34,471 nt of DNA from Blastococcus capsensis (GTDB lineage Bacteria > Actinomycetota > Actinomycetes > Mycobacteriales > Geodermatophilaceae), in NCBI RefSeq assembly GCF_030165005.1, contig NZ_JASNNW010000032.1, forward strand, positions 1 through 34,471. Direction: 5' to 3'. Shown piece by piece: positions 1 to 11,263 of this stretch. A program made the position numbers and the translations under genes. The notes beneath the pieces were generated by a model. It saw only the letters and a list, made by a program, of their open reading frames with translations, did no database searches and was not told the origin of the DNA. Position 1 is the stretch's first letter. Each line of letters begins with the position of its first letter.

Positions 1-587
1 GGAACTGCCCGAGGCGGTCGCGGTCATGGACCCCTTCCACGTGGTCCGCCTGGCCGGCGATGCCCTGGACCGCTGCCGGCGCCGGGTGCAGCAGGACCTG
101 CACGGGCACCGCGGCCGCAAGGATGACCCCCTCTACCGCGCTCGGCGAACTCTGCACACCGGCTCCGACCTGCTCACCGACAAGCAGCGCCAGCGGCTGA
201 CCGCGCTGTTCGCCGCCGACGAGCACGTGCAGGTCGAGGCCACCTGGGGCATCTATCAGCGGATGATCGGCGCCTACCGCGAGCCCGACCGGGCGAAGGG
301 CCGACGGCTGATGAGCAACCTGATCGATGCGCTCGGCCGCGGCATCCCGGCCGCGCTGACCGAACTCATCACGCTGGGGCGCACGCTGACCAAGCGCGCT
401 GCCGACGTGCTGGCCTACTTCGACCGGCCCGGTACCTCCAACGGACCGACCGAGGCGATCAACGGACGACTCGAGCACCTCCGAGGCTCCGCTCTCGGCT
501 TCCGCAACCTCACCAACTACATCGCCCGAAGCCTGCTCGAGACCGGCGGGTTCAGGCCGCGACTACACCCTCGATCGTGAAGAGCCC
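1..587 (+). mobile_element. ISL3-family insertion sequence, right end (partial)
   Basis: The first 587 bases are the 3' part of an insertion sequence that starts before the window. They hold the C-terminal half of an ISL3-type transposase. The stop codon runs directly into GAAGAGCCC at 579-587, whose reverse complement GGGCTCTTC matches the GGCTCTTC-type terminal repeat known for ISL3 elements. The same nine bases bound the other IS end at 34345-34353, which supports this as the element's edge. The exact boundary is uncertain by one or two bases. The target duplication cannot be checked because the other end is outside the window. Confidence 0.85.
2..580 (+). CDS. ISL3-family transposase, C-terminal part (5' end outside window)
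   Basis: The open frame runs in from the window edge, so the gene is truncated by the window and not shown to be broken. The first visible residues read ELPEAVAVMDPFHVVRLAGD, typical of the DDE transposase core of ISL3 elements, in which the MDPFHVVRLA stretch carries the second catalytic aspartate. The closing part has GPTEAINGRLEHLRGSALGF, equivalent to the third acidic residue and the following helix in this family. About 192 residues are visible of the usual 400 or so. The protein would cut and join the IS ends. The stop codon overlaps the terminal repeat, as is common in compact IS elements. Whether the element is active cannot be judged from this half. Confidence 0.9.
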   Translation, partial: ELPEAVAVMDPFHVVRLAGDALDRCRRRVQQDLHGHRGRKDDPLYRARRTLHTGSDLLTDKQRQRLTALFAADEHVQVEATWGIYQRMIGAYREPDRAKGRRLMSNLIDALGRGIPAALTELITLGRTLTKRAADVLAYFDRPGTSNGPTEAINGRLEHLRGSALGFRNLTNYIARSLLETGGFRPRLHPRS

Positions 588-881
588 ACATAGGCTGCAC
601 GGCTTCAAGCGAATCCGATGGGCGCCGTTGATTCGGCGATCGGCGATGTCATAGGTATCGGCGAAGCATGCCGGGCAAAGGCGCCGCCCAGAACCGACCC
701 TCTCGGCCAGGCGTTCTCCACACCGAGAGCAGTTCGGCGTCCAATCAGGATCTCGTTGTTCGAGCTTGCGCTTCCGCATGCAGTCCTTGCACTGCCCGCG
801 CAACTTCTCGCTCGACCGGGAGACGAAGTAGAAGCTGCTCGCCGGTAAATCTCTACGGCAGTCTGTACAGCGGCGTGACAT
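552..881 (-). pseudogene. Zinc-ribbon protein gene cut off by the ISL3 insertion
   Basis: This frame encodes 109 residues starting MSRRCTDCRRDLPASSF. It holds five CxxC knuckles: CTDC, CKDC, CSRC, CPAC and CSLC. Such arrays of paired cysteines suggest a zinc-binding protein resembling phage-type or HNH/endonuclease-VII-like zinc-ribbon proteins; the exact family is not recognised. The last knuckle CSLC is followed at once by codons GGG CTC TTC, which are the IS terminal repeat, so the final residues (GLFTIEGVVAA) come from the IS. The native gene therefore continued and has lost its 3' end. It begins 27 bases after pup on the same strand. No clear Shine-Dalgarno sequence is visible. A host or phage-derived origin cannot be decided. 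Confidence 0.7.
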
Positions 882-908
882 GGTCGCCGTTATGCGAGAC
901 TGAGCCGT

Positions 909-1118
909 TCACTCCCCCCCTTTTTGTACATATGCACGGACGAAGTCCTCACTGTTCTCCTCGAGCACGCCGTCGATCTCGTCCAGCAACGAGTCGACGT
1001 CCTCGGTCATCTCCTTGTGCCGCTCGGCGACCTCGGCGTCGACCGAGGCCTCGACCTCGTCGGTCTCCTCGCGCGACCGCGTCGCCTTCTGCTGCCCGCC
1101 GGTGTCTCTGGTGGCCAT
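909..1118 (-). CDS. pup: Prokaryotic ubiquitin-like protein Pup
   Basis: This 69-residue, highly acidic protein is the tag that PafA attaches to lysines of proteins destined for the proteasome. Diagnostic features are the start MATRDTGGQQ, the central coiled-coil-forming stretch around residues 25-52 that Mpa recognises (including VDSLLDEIDGVLEENSEDFV) and the C-terminal end VQKGGE. The last residue is glutamate, not glutamine, so the tag can be ligated without prior deamidation by Dop. A good ribosome site (GGAGG, 7 bases before ATG) fixes the start. dop lies upstream on the same strand but is separated by a gene on the opposite strand, so pup must have its own promoter. prcB/prcA, which normally follow, are not seen before the IS. 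Confidence 0.97.
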   Translation of the reverse strand: MATRDTGGQQKATRSREETDEVEASVDAEVAERHKEMTEDVDSLLDEIDGVLEENSEDFVRAYVQKGGE

Positions 1119-1422
1119 GGTGTGCCCTCCGGTTCCTCGGATCCGCTGCTGGCTGCAAGCTACCCGCCGGCACCGACATTCTGCGGCTCGTCATCGAGCA
1201 CTCGCGGCGCTGCCGCGAAGCACCCGCGGGCGCCCATGTTGCGCCGGCGTCATCGGACTGTCACGGGTTCGCACTCGTCCGGCGGTCCCCCGCTGGGAAC
1301 ACCAGGGATGCGGAGCTACCGCCCCGGTCCACCCGGACCGCGCGGAGGCGGCCTCTCCACCGCGACACCCGGCAGGGCGGCGCGGCCGGCAGGAACCCGG
1401 ACCACACACGAGGAGATCCACC
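1119..1422. promoter_or_regulatory. Divergent promoter region between pup and the coiled-coil gene
   Basis: These 304 bases separate two divergent genes and have no convincing gene. For pup (minus strand), TAGCTT at 1157-1162 is a fair -10 box, which would give a 5' leader of about 30 bases containing the GGAGG site. No clear -10 box was found for the plus-strand gene. Its ribosome site (AGGAG at 1411-1415) lies directly before the GTG start. Several short GC-rich inverted repeats occur but none stands out. Confidence 0.45.
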
Positions 1423-2328
1423 GTGAATCTGCGACTTCGAGCACGACGAGGAACCGTGACCGGCGCCGGCGCCGGCGCCGGCGCCGGCGCCGCGGCCCTG
1501 ACCGCTGCGGCGGTGTTCATGGCACCAGCCGCGGCCGCTGCCCCGGCCGACGAGGCCGAAGAGGCCGTCCAGGCGGTGCAGGAGCAGGCCGAGCAGGCGG
1601 TGAACGAGGCGGAGCAGGCCCTCGAGGAAGCCCGCGAGCAGGCCGAGGAGGCCGCCCAGCAGGGCAGCGACCGGGCCGAGGACGAAGCGCAGGAGGCCGT
1701 CGACGAGGCCGAGCAGGCGCTCGAGGACGCCCAGCAGGAGGCCGAGCAGGCCATGGACCAGGCGCAGGAGCAGGCGCCGGACGTCTTCGGGAGCATGGAG
1801 CAGGTCGACATGGGCGACTGGCTGCCCGACGACCTCCAGCAGGACCTGCAGAACCTGCAGGACCTGCCGGCTTCCCAGCGCGCCCAGGAACTCCAGGACA
1901 TCGTGCGGTCCGGCCTCAGCGGGGACTACGGCGACGAGGTCGAGAGCTGGACCGAGCGGATCGGCGGTCTGATCTCGTCGCTGCCGCACAACCTGCGTCA
2001 GGACATCCAGGCGATCTTCGGCCAGGAGCCGGAGGAGGCGCGCGCCGACGTCCGGCAGATCATCGAGGGCGCCGTCGACGGCGAGTACGGCGAGGACGTC
2101 GAGAAGTGGGCCGACCGGCTGCGCAGCACCGCGCAGCGCTGGGACCTGTCCCGGGCAATCCAGGGTGCCCCGATGGACATGTCCGGCCCCCCGATGGACA
2201 TGTCGGGCGACATGATGGACGAGTTGCCGGGCACCATCATGGACCGGATCCCGGACGACGTCCTGGAACAGATCCCGAGCGACGTCCTGGAACAGATGCA
2301 GGACCAGCTCCAGGGCAACAACAACTGA
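1423..2328 (+). CDS. Exported alanine/glutamate-rich coiled-coil protein, unknown function
   Basis: The 301-residue protein is of no family I recognise. The GTG start at 1423 is chosen because AGGAG lies 7 bases before it and a signal peptide follows directly: an arginine-rich n-region, an Ala/Gly h-region and an AAAAAP cleavage region near residue 40. Residues 42-125 are a long Ala/Glu/Gln heptad-rich helix with units such as EAEQALE and QEEAEQA-like turns, probably coiled coil. Residues 125-240 are mixed helical with two similar acidic segments (GLSGDYGDEVESW and GAVDGEYGEDVEKW), suggesting an internal duplication. The C-terminal 60 residues contain short repeats, PMDMSG twice and DVLEQ twice. 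It interrupts the dop-pup run on the opposite strand. A cell-envelope or periplasmic role is only inferred. Confidence 0.75.
   Translation: MNLRLRARRGTVTGAGAGAGAGAAALTAAAVFMAPAAAAAPADEAEEAVQAVQEQAEQAVNEAEQALEEAREQAEEAAQQGSDRAEDEAQEAVDEAEQALEDAQQEAEQAMDQAQEQAPDVFGSMEQVDMGDWLPDDLQQDLQNLQDLPASQRAQELQDIVRSGLSGDYGDEVESWTERIGGLISSLPHNLRQDIQAIFGQEPEEARADVRQIIEGAVDGEYGEDVEKWADRLRSTAQRWDLSRAIQGAPMDMSGPPMDMSGDMMDELPGTIMDRIPDDVLEQIPSDVLEQMQDQLQGNNN
1462..1491. repeat. Hexanucleotide tandem repeat (GGCGCC)x5 in a signal peptide
   Basis: Five perfect copies of GGCGCC lie in frame at codons 14-23 of the coiled-coil protein gene and encode five Gly-Ala pairs in the hydrophobic core of the signal peptide. 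Gain or loss of a unit would lengthen or shorten the h-region by two residues without a frameshift. The unit is self-complementary, so the tract can also fold on itself. Confidence 0.9.
2257..2297. repeat. Short tandem repeat, 17-bp unit at 24-bp period
   Basis: GACGTCCTGGAACAGAT occurs at 2257-2273 and again at 2281-2297, in frame, encoding DVLEQI/M twice. Together with the upstream PMDMSG duplication (about 2169-2208) it shows that the protein's C-terminus grew by small duplications. Confidence 0.85.
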
Positions 2329-5052
<2,724 letters not shown>

Positions 5053-5075
5053 CCGTCCGGTGACCCCGTGACAAC

Positions 5076-5111
5076 CGAACGGCCCGGCCACGCACGTGGC
5101 CGGGCCGTTCG
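5076..5111. terminator. Bidirectional terminator between the rpf gene and mpa
   Basis: The arms 5076-5092 and 5095-5111 are a perfect 17-base inverted repeat (CGAACGGCCCGGCCACG and its complement) with almost no loop. It lies between two convergent genes, 24 bases after the Rpf gene and 12 bases after mpa, so it can end transcription from both sides. There is no long T tract, which is usual in GC-rich actinobacteria. Confidence 0.85.
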
Positions 5112-5122
5112 CCGTCGTCCAG

Positions 5123-6913
5123 CTACAGGTACTGGCCGGTATTGGTCGCCGTGTCGATGGCCCGGCCGGCCTCGTTGCCCTTGCCGCTGATGAGCGTGCG
5201 GATGTAGACGATCCGCTCGCCCTTCTTGCCCGAGATCCGCGCCCAGTCGTCGGGGTTGGTCGTGTTGGGCAGGTCCTCGTTCTCCTTGAACTCGTCCAGG
5301 CACGCGGCCATCAGGTGGCTGACCCGCAGGCCCGACGTGCCGGTCTCCAGGTGCTCCTTGATCGCCATCTTCTTCGCCCGGTCGACGATGTTCTGCAGCA
5401 TGGCGCCGGAGTTGAAGTCCTTGAAGTAGAGGACCTCCTTGTCACCGTTGGCGTAGGTGACCTCGAGGAAGCGATTCTCCTCGGTCTCGGTGTACATGCG
5501 CTCGACGGTGCGCTGGATCATCCCGGCGATGGTCGCCTCGCGGCTGCCGCCGTGCTCGGCGAGGTCGTCCGGGTTGATCGGCAGCGACGTCGTCAGGTAC
5601 TTGCTGAAGATGTCGCGCGCGGCCTCCGCGTCCGGCCGCTCGATCTTGATCTTCACGTCCAGCCGGCCGGGCCGCAGGATGGCGGGGTCGATCATGTCCT
5701 CGCGGTTCGAGGCACCGATGACGATGACGTTCTCGAGGCCCTCGACCCCGTCGATCTCGCTGAGCAGCTGCGGCACGATCGTCGACTCGACGTCGGAGGA
5801 CACCCCCGAGCCACGGGTCCGGAAGATCGAATCCATCTCGTCGAAGAACACGATGACCGGCGTGCCCTCGCTGGCCTTCTCCCGCGCCCGCTGGAACACC
5901 AGCCGGATGTGCCGTTCGGTCTCGCCGACGTACTTGTTGAGCAGCTCCGGGCCCTTGATGTTGAGGAAGTAGGACTTCCCCTGGTTCGTGTCGCCGTCAC
6001 CGCGCAACGCCGTGACCTTCTTCGCCAGCGAGTTGGCCACCGCCTTGGCGATCAGCGTCTTCCCGCAGCCGGGCGGGCCGTACAGCAGGATGCCCTTGGG
6101 TGGCCGCAGCTCGTACTCGCGGAACAGGTCGGCGTGCAGGAACGGCAGCTCGACGGCATCGCGGATCTGCTCGATCTGGCGGGACAGGCCACCGATGTCG
6201 GTGTAGTCGATGTCGGGGACCTCTTCGAGGACGAGCTCCTCGACCTCGCTCTTGGGGATCCGCTCGTAGACGTAGCCCGAGCGGGTCTCCAGCAGCAGCG
6301 AATCGCCCACGCGCAGCGGCTGACCGGTGAGCGAGTCGGCGAGGTACACCACCCGCTCCTCGTCGGTGTGCCCGATGACCAGTGCGCGCGGCGTGACGCC
6401 GTCGAGCGGCTCGAGCAGCTCCTTGAGCATGACGACGTCGCCCTGCTTCTCGTAGCCGCGCGCCTCGACGACGTTCATCGCCTCGTTGAGCATGACCTCC
6501 TGGCCCGGGCGCAGCTCTTCGGCCGGCACGTTCGGGGACACCGAGACGCGCAGCTTGCGCCCGCCGGTGAAGACGTCGACCGTGCCGTCGTCGTAGGCGG
6601 TGAGGAATACCCCGTAGCCCGACGGCGGCTGGCCGAGGCGGTCGACCTCCTCCTTGAGGGACACCAGCTGGTCACGGGCGTCCCGGAGCGTGCCGGCGAG
6701 CTTGTCGTTGCGCTCCGAGAGGAAGGACGCGCGGCCCTCCGCCTCGGCGATCCGCTCCTCCAGCGCGCGCACCTGGCGCGGGCTGTCGGCCACCTTGCGG
6801 CGGAGCAGGCCGATCTCTTCCTCGAGGTAGGAGATCTGGCTGAGCAGCGCGGCGACGTCACGTTCACGCCGCGCCTTCAGCTCGTCGGGACCATTGCTCG
6901 AACCTGGGCCCAT
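5123..6913 (-). CDS. mpa: Proteasome-associated ATPase Mpa/ARC
   Basis: Mpa is a hexameric AAA+ ring that binds Pup-tagged proteins, unfolds them and feeds them into the 20S proteasome. In the 596-residue protein, residues about 10-92 form the coiled coil that captures Pup. Two OB-fold segments follow (about 97-230), then the AAA+ module with Walker A GPPGCGKT (279-286) and Walker [10 protein letters not shown] (353-361). The C-terminus NTGQYL is the tail that docks into the 20S alpha ring, so a functional proteasome is expected elsewhere. The ATG at 6913 is preferred over an in-frame GTG 15 bases upstream because GGAGG sits 6 bases before it. A -10-like TATAGAT at 6951-6957 is well placed for a promoter. 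Confidence 0.97.
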   Translation of the reverse strand: MGPGSSNGPDELKARRERDVAALLSQISYLEEEIGLLRRKVADSPRQVRALEERIAEAEGRASFLSERNDKLAGTLRDARDQLVSLKEEVDRLGQPPSGYGVFLTAYDDGTVDVFTGGRKLRVSVSPNVPAEELRPGQEVMLNEAMNVVEARGYEKQGDVVMLKELLEPLDGVTPRALVIGHTDEERVVYLADSLTGQPLRVGDSLLLETRSGYVYERIPKSEVEELVLEEVPDIDYTDIGGLSRQIEQIRDAVELPFLHADLFREYELRPPKGILLYGPPGCGKTLIAKAVANSLAKKVTALRGDGDTNQGKSYFLNIKGPELLNKYVGETERHIRLVFQRAREKASEGTPVIVFFDEMDSIFRTRGSGVSSDVESTIVPQLLSEIDGVEGLENVIVIGASNREDMIDPAILRPGRLDVKIKIERPDAEAARDIFSKYLTTSLPINPDDLAEHGGSREATIAGMIQRTVERMYTETEENRFLEVTYANGDKEVLYFKDFNSGAMLQNIVDRAKKMAIKEHLETGTSGLRVSHLMAACLDEFKENEDLPNTTNPDDWARISGKKGERIVYIRTLISGKGNEAGRAIDTATNTGQYL

Positions 6914-6950
6914 CACGCACCTCCGCACAGTCGGGGGAGCCAGGACGCAA

Positions 6951-6957
6951 ATCTATA
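6951..6957 (-). promoter_or_regulatory. Probable -10 box of mpa
   Basis: TATAGAT on the minus strand would start a transcript with a leader of roughly 30 bases that contains the GGAGG ribosome site of mpa. A clear -35 box was not identified. Confidence 0.5.
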
Positions 6958-7016
6958 CACGCGCGGCGACAGTTCGCCGTGGGCTCGCGGAGGTCCGGCG
7001 CGGCTGGTAAGCGCCC

Positions 7017-7048
7017 CACTGACCCCGTCCGGAGGCTCGGGGTGAGCC
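7017..7048. repeat. Partial copy of the CCCCGTCC intergenic repeat
   Basis: The stretch from ACCCCGTCCGGAGGCTCG to the GTGAGCCT that follows resembles the middle of the element at 14423-14530 (CCCCGTCCGGAGGCTCGCG then CGAGCCT). It lies in the 210-base gap between trmI and mpa, which holds no gene. Confidence 0.5.
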
Positions 7049-7123
7049 TGGTGACGTACCGGGGCGGCCACCCGTCCTGGGTTCCGCGCCGGCCTCGCGA
7101 GGCGTGGGGGAAGGGTGGTCCTT

Positions 7124-8128
<1,005 letters not shown>

Positions 8129-8129
8129 C

Positions 8130-8135
8130 TAGCCT
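8130..8135 (+). promoter_or_regulatory. -10 box of the RecB-like gene, leaderless layout
   Basis: TAGCCT ends 7 bases before the ATG at 8143. No Shine-Dalgarno sequence is present. Confidence 0.6.
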
Positions 8136-8142
8136 CGGACGC

Positions 8143-9108
8143 ATGACGGCGATGGTGCGAACCGACATGCTGAAGACCGACGTGGTGGCAGACGACTCCG
8201 TTGCCGTGGTGGTCCCGCCCGCTCCGGGCGCGTCCGCGCCCCGCCGGCCGTCGCTCTCCCCCAGCCGCGCGGCCGATTTCAAGACCTGCCCGCTCCTCTA
8301 CCGCTTCCGCACGATCGACCGGCTGCCCGAGCGCAAGAGCCTCGCCGCGGTGCGGGGCACGCTGGTCCACTCGGTGCTGGAACGGCTGTACGACCTGCCC
8401 GCGGCCCGGCGTACGCCTGAGAGCGCACTGGAACTCCTCGAGCCGGCCTGGGCCGACCTGCGGGGGGAGCCGGGGGTCGCGGAGCTGTTCGAGACGCCGC
8501 CGGCCGACGGCGCCGGGACCGACCCGAACGCGCCCGGGTCGGTGGAGGCGTGGCTGGCCTCGGCCGGGAAGCTCGTGGAGCGGTACTTCACGCTGGAGGA
8601 TCCCCGCCGCCTCCAGCCTGAGAGCCGCGAGCAGCTGGTCGAGGTCACGCTGCCCGACGGCCTGCTGCTGCGCGGGTACGTCGACCGGCTCGACGTCGCC
8701 CCCAACGGCGCGCTCCGGGTGGTCGACTACAAGACCGGCTCGATGCCGCGCGAGGCGTTCGAGTCCAAGGCGCTGTTCCAGATGAAGTTCTACGCCTTGG
8801 TGCTCTGGCGCACCCGCGGCGTGGTCGCCGCCCAGCTGAAGCTGCTGTACCTGGGCGACGGCGACGCGCTCACCTATGCACCTGACGAGCAGGAGCTGAT
8901 CCGGTTCGAGCGCACCCTGCTGGCCATCTGGTCGGCGATCGAGCGTGCGGTGGCCACCGGTGAGTTCCGCCCGAACAAGACGCGGCTGTGCGGCTGGTGC
9001 GACCACCAGGCCCTGTGCCCGTCCTTCGGCGGCACTCCCCCGCCGTTCCCGGCGGAGGCGGCAGCCGCCGCCGGCTGGCGGACGACACTGCCGGTCACGC
9101 CGGTCTGA
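8143..9108 (+). CDS. RecB-family PD-(D/E)XK exonuclease with an Fe-S cysteine set
   Basis: This stand-alone 321-residue nuclease domain resembles the C-terminal nuclease of AddB/RecB. It shows the helical GTLVH motif with H76, the acidic residue D181 in RGYVDRLD, and D195/K197 in VVDYKTG, which together form the two-metal active site. Four cysteines, C49 (KTCPLLYRF), C283, C286 and C292 (LCGWCDHQALCP), match the arrangement that holds a 4Fe-4S cluster in AddB and Cas4-like nucleases. It probably cuts DNA ends in repair. No helicase gene is adjacent, and the RecD-like gene lies 19 kb away. The start is chosen from the leaderless promoter. A mycobacterial homologue sits next to trmI as well, so this is not a Cas4 of a lost CRISPR locus. 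Confidence 0.92.
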   Translation: MTAMVRTDMLKTDVVADDSVAVVVPPAPGASAPRRPSLSPSRAADFKTCPLLYRFRTIDRLPERKSLAAVRGTLVHSVLERLYDLPAARRTPESALELLEPAWADLRGEPGVAELFETPPADGAGTDPNAPGSVEAWLASAGKLVERYFTLEDPRRLQPESREQLVEVTLPDGLLLRGYVDRLDVAPNGALRVVDYKTGSMPREAFESKALFQMKFYALVLWRTRGVVAAQLKLLYLGDGDALTYAPDEQELIRFERTLLAIWSAIERAVATGEFRPNKTRLCGWCDHQALCPSFGGTPPPFPAEAAAAAGWRTTLPVTPV

Positions 9109-9173
9109 CCTCGCTGCCGTCTCTCGGACGACGACGCGTGCCTCCCTTGGTGCCGGGGGCGCCGCGCTCACCT

Positions 9174-9653
9174 TCAGCGGCCGGTGACCCCGTCCAGCAG
9201 CTCGCGGGTGGCGTCGGCGTGGCCCGCGTGCCGGGCGGTCTCCTCGACGAGGTGCAGCAGCACCCAGCGCAGGTCCCTGCCGCTGCCGTCGGTGCACGGC
9301 CGGGTCACCGGCATCGCCCGCACGGCGGCAGCCGTCGCCACGCCCCGGTCGCGGTAGCGCCGCACCGCGTCCGGCACGGTCAGTTCCGGCCCCGGGGAGA
9401 ACTCCGCCTCGCTCCGGTACACCGCGGCTCCCTGCATCTGGCCGTCGATCCAGCGCCACTCCACGTGCGTGAGGTGGTCGACGATGCCGAGCACGCAGAT
9501 CAGGGCCCCGGCCGGACGCCAGCGCGCCTGCTCCTCCGAGAGGTCCTCGAGCTTGCTCAGGATCGACTCGCGCAGGTGGTCCAGCCAGGCCAGCACCAGC
9601 TCCCGCTCGTCCGCGTCCGGTGCGGGCTGCGCGGTTTCCGGACGGTGGGCCAC
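9174..9653 (-). CDS. DinB/DUF664 family protein
   Basis: This 159-residue four-helix-bundle protein belongs to the DinB superfamily of metal-dependent enzymes, which includes thiol transferases and mycothiol-dependent isomerases. The probable metal ligands are H60 (GIVDHLTHVEW) and H142/H145 (EETARHAGHADATREL). The last motif is typical of the DUF664 subgroup. The substrate is unknown; use of mycothiol as cofactor is possible but is inference. The GTG start at 9653 is preceded by TAGGCT ending 6 bases upstream (leaderless). It is convergent with the RecB-like gene. Confidence 0.9.
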   Translation of the reverse strand: MAHRPETAQPAPDADERELVLAWLDHLRESILSKLEDLSEEQARWRPAGALICVLGIVDHLTHVEWRWIDGQMQGAAVYRSEAEFSPGPELTVPDAVRRYRDRGVATAAAVRAMPVTRPCTDGSGRDLRWVLLHLVEETARHAGHADATRELLDGVTGR

Positions 9654-9659
9654 GGTGGG

Positions 9660-9665
9660 AGCCTA
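9660..9665 (-). promoter_or_regulatory. -10 box of the DinB gene, leaderless layout
   Basis: TAGGCT on the minus strand ends 6 bases before the GTG start, with no ribosome site between. Confidence 0.6.
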
Positions 9666-9684
9666 AGGCCCTGGGCCGACCGGG

Positions 9685-10428
9685 TCAGCGGCCGACGATC
9701 GCCATCGCCGAACCGGCCGCCAGCACCACCGCCAGCTCGGGCACTCCGAACCCTTCGAGGCTGCCGCGCAGTGTCAGACCGGGGGCCGCCGGCACCGGCT
9801 GCAGCGCCGGGACACCGAGCACCGCCATCCCGGCGGCCAGCCCCGAGGTGACACCCACCAGCGAGTCCTCGACCACGACGCAGGAGGCGACGTCGACGCC
9901 GAGCGCGGTGGCGGCCTGCAGGTACGGCGCCGGGTCGGGCTTGCGGGCGGGCACCTCGTCGCCGCAGACGGTGACGTCGAACGGATCGGCCCCCAGGTCG
10001 GCGGTGATGCTCGCCAGCACGACGTCGGCCAGCCGGCGCGGCGTCGTCGTCACCAGGGCGGTGGCGAGCCCGTCCGCCCGCACGCCGGCCAGCAGGTCCC
10101 GGGCGCCGGGCCGCCACGCGATGCCGGCGGTGACCATCAGCTCCCCGGTCCGGTCCTCGACGCGGCGGGCATCGGCCTGGAGCTGCTCCTCGGTGCGCAC
10201 GAGCCCCAGGTCGGCGTACAAGACCTGCATCGAGCGGCGCATGCTCGTGCCGACGGTGGCGGCGCGGGCCTCGGCCGACATCCGTCCGCCGAGTGCGTCG
10301 GCGAGCTCGAACATCGCCTCGCCCCAGTACTCCTCGGTCTGCACCAGCGTGCCGTCCATGTCGAACAGCACCGCGCGCAGCTCCGGGGCGGGGGCTGCGG
10401 CGCCTCCACCCACGGGATCCACCGGCAC
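9685..10428 (-). CDS. HAD-superfamily phosphatase/phosphoglucomutase-like protein
   Basis: This 247-residue hydrolase is of HAD subfamily I with an alpha-helical cap. Motif I is LFDMDGTLV with nucleophile D23 and acid D25; motif II is LVTTTP; motifs III and IV are ARKPDPAPY and VVVEDSLVG. The layout fits the beta-phosphoglucomutase / sugar-phosphate phosphatase group, but the substrate cannot be read from sequence. The GTG start at 10428 follows TAGGCT ending 6 bases upstream (leaderless). A second in-frame GTG lies two codons downstream. The DinB gene follows after 31 bases but has its own promoter. Confidence 0.92.
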   Translation of the reverse strand: MPVDPVGGGAAAPAPELRAVLFDMDGTLVQTEEYWGEAMFELADALGGRMSAEARAATVGTSMRRSMQVLYADLGLVRTEEQLQADARRVEDRTGELMVTAGIAWRPGARDLLAGVRADGLATALVTTTPRRLADVVLASITADLGADPFDVTVCGDEVPARKPDPAPYLQAATALGVDVASCVVVEDSLVGVTSGLAAGMAVLGVPALQPVPAAPGLTLRGSLEGFGVPELAVVLAAGSAMAIVGR

Positions 10429-10434
10429 GCCGAC

Positions 10435-10440
10435 AGCCTA
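10435..10440 (-). promoter_or_regulatory. -10 box of the HAD gene, leaderless layout
   Basis: TAGGCT on the minus strand ends 6 bases before the GTG start. Confidence 0.6.
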
Positions 10441-10485
10441 GTCGGCGGGCCGTCCACGGCCGCCGGGCACGGTCAGGCGGCACGG

Positions 10486-11184
10486 TCAGGCCGGGCGGGT
10501 CCCCACGAGGGACGCGAAGGCGATGACGTTGTCCTCGTAACTGCGAGCCGACGAGTCGAAGTCCCCGCCGCAGGTGATCAGCCGCAGTTGGGCGTCATCG
10601 GTGTTGCCGTACACCTCGAGGGTCGGGAAGTCGTCCTTCGGGTGCACCTCCACCCGGTCGACGGCGAAGACGGCGACGGTGCCGTCCTCGCGTGCCACGG
10701 TCACCTCGTCGCCGGGCTGCAGGGCGCCGAGGTCGAAGAAGATCCCGGGCCCGTGCTCGGCCGAGTCCACGTGCCCGAGGAGCACCGCCGGCCCCACCTC
10801 ACCGGGCGCCGGGCCGGGCTCGTACCAGCCGGCCTTGTCGTCCGCCTCCAGGGGCGGTACCTCCACCGTGCCGTCGTCGTTGAGCCCGAGCCGCATCAAG
10901 TCACTGGTGACGTCGATCGTCGGAATGGTCACCGACACGGGCTCGGCCACCTGTACCTCGGCGGGCGGCGAGGTCGCCGGCTCGATGGCCTCGTCCCCGG
11001 CGGGGTCCTCGCGTGCGGACTGCTCCACCGGTGGCTCGATCCGGTCGCTGGTCGCCGCCGGCTGCGGCGCCTGCTGCTGTCCGGTGATCGCCACCACGAG
11101 GGCCACGACCCCCAGGAGGGCGAGCGCCACGGCCAGTGCCGTCCACGTGCGCGCGCCCGGTCGGCGCCTGCTCTGCTCGGTCAC
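10486..11184 (-). CDS. Class F sortase
   Basis: This membrane-anchored transpeptidase cuts sorting signals of surface proteins. The 232-residue protein has a basic N-terminus, one membrane helix (about 13-33), a Pro/Glu-rich stalk (40-82) and the sortase barrel. The catalytic triad is H138 (AVLLGHVDS), C205 (LRLITCGGDFD) and R214 (SSARSYEDNV). LGLNDDG, GWYEPGPAPGE and LITCGGDFD are class F hallmarks and differ from the class E pattern. The GTG at 11184 is chosen because GGAAGGA lies 7 bases upstream. The gene follows the CHRD surface-protein gene by 79 bases on the same strand, so that protein is the likely substrate. Confidence 0.93.
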   Translation of the reverse strand: MTEQSRRRPGARTWTALAVALALLGVVALVVAITGQQQAPQPAATSDRIEPPVEQSAREDPAGDEAIEPATSPPAEVQVAEPVSVTIPTIDVTSDLMRLGLNDDGTVEVPPLEADDKAGWYEPGPAPGEVGPAVLLGHVDSAEHGPGIFFDLGALQPGDEVTVAREDGTVAVFAVDRVEVHPKDDFPTLEVYGNTDDAQLRLITCGGDFDSSARSYEDNVIAFASLVGTRPA

Positions 11185-11263
11185 GCGAGATTCCTTCCGA
11201 GGGTTGCGGGGCGAGCGCGGAGCCGCGCGGGAGGTCAGCCTCCCGCGCGGCTCCGCGGCCGGA

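Noticed and set aside
8143..9108. Cas4-like nuclease from a CRISPR locus
   Set aside because: The Fe-S nuclease pattern is shared, but there is no repeat array or cas gene nearby, and the trmI neighbourhood is the normal home of this RecB-like protein.
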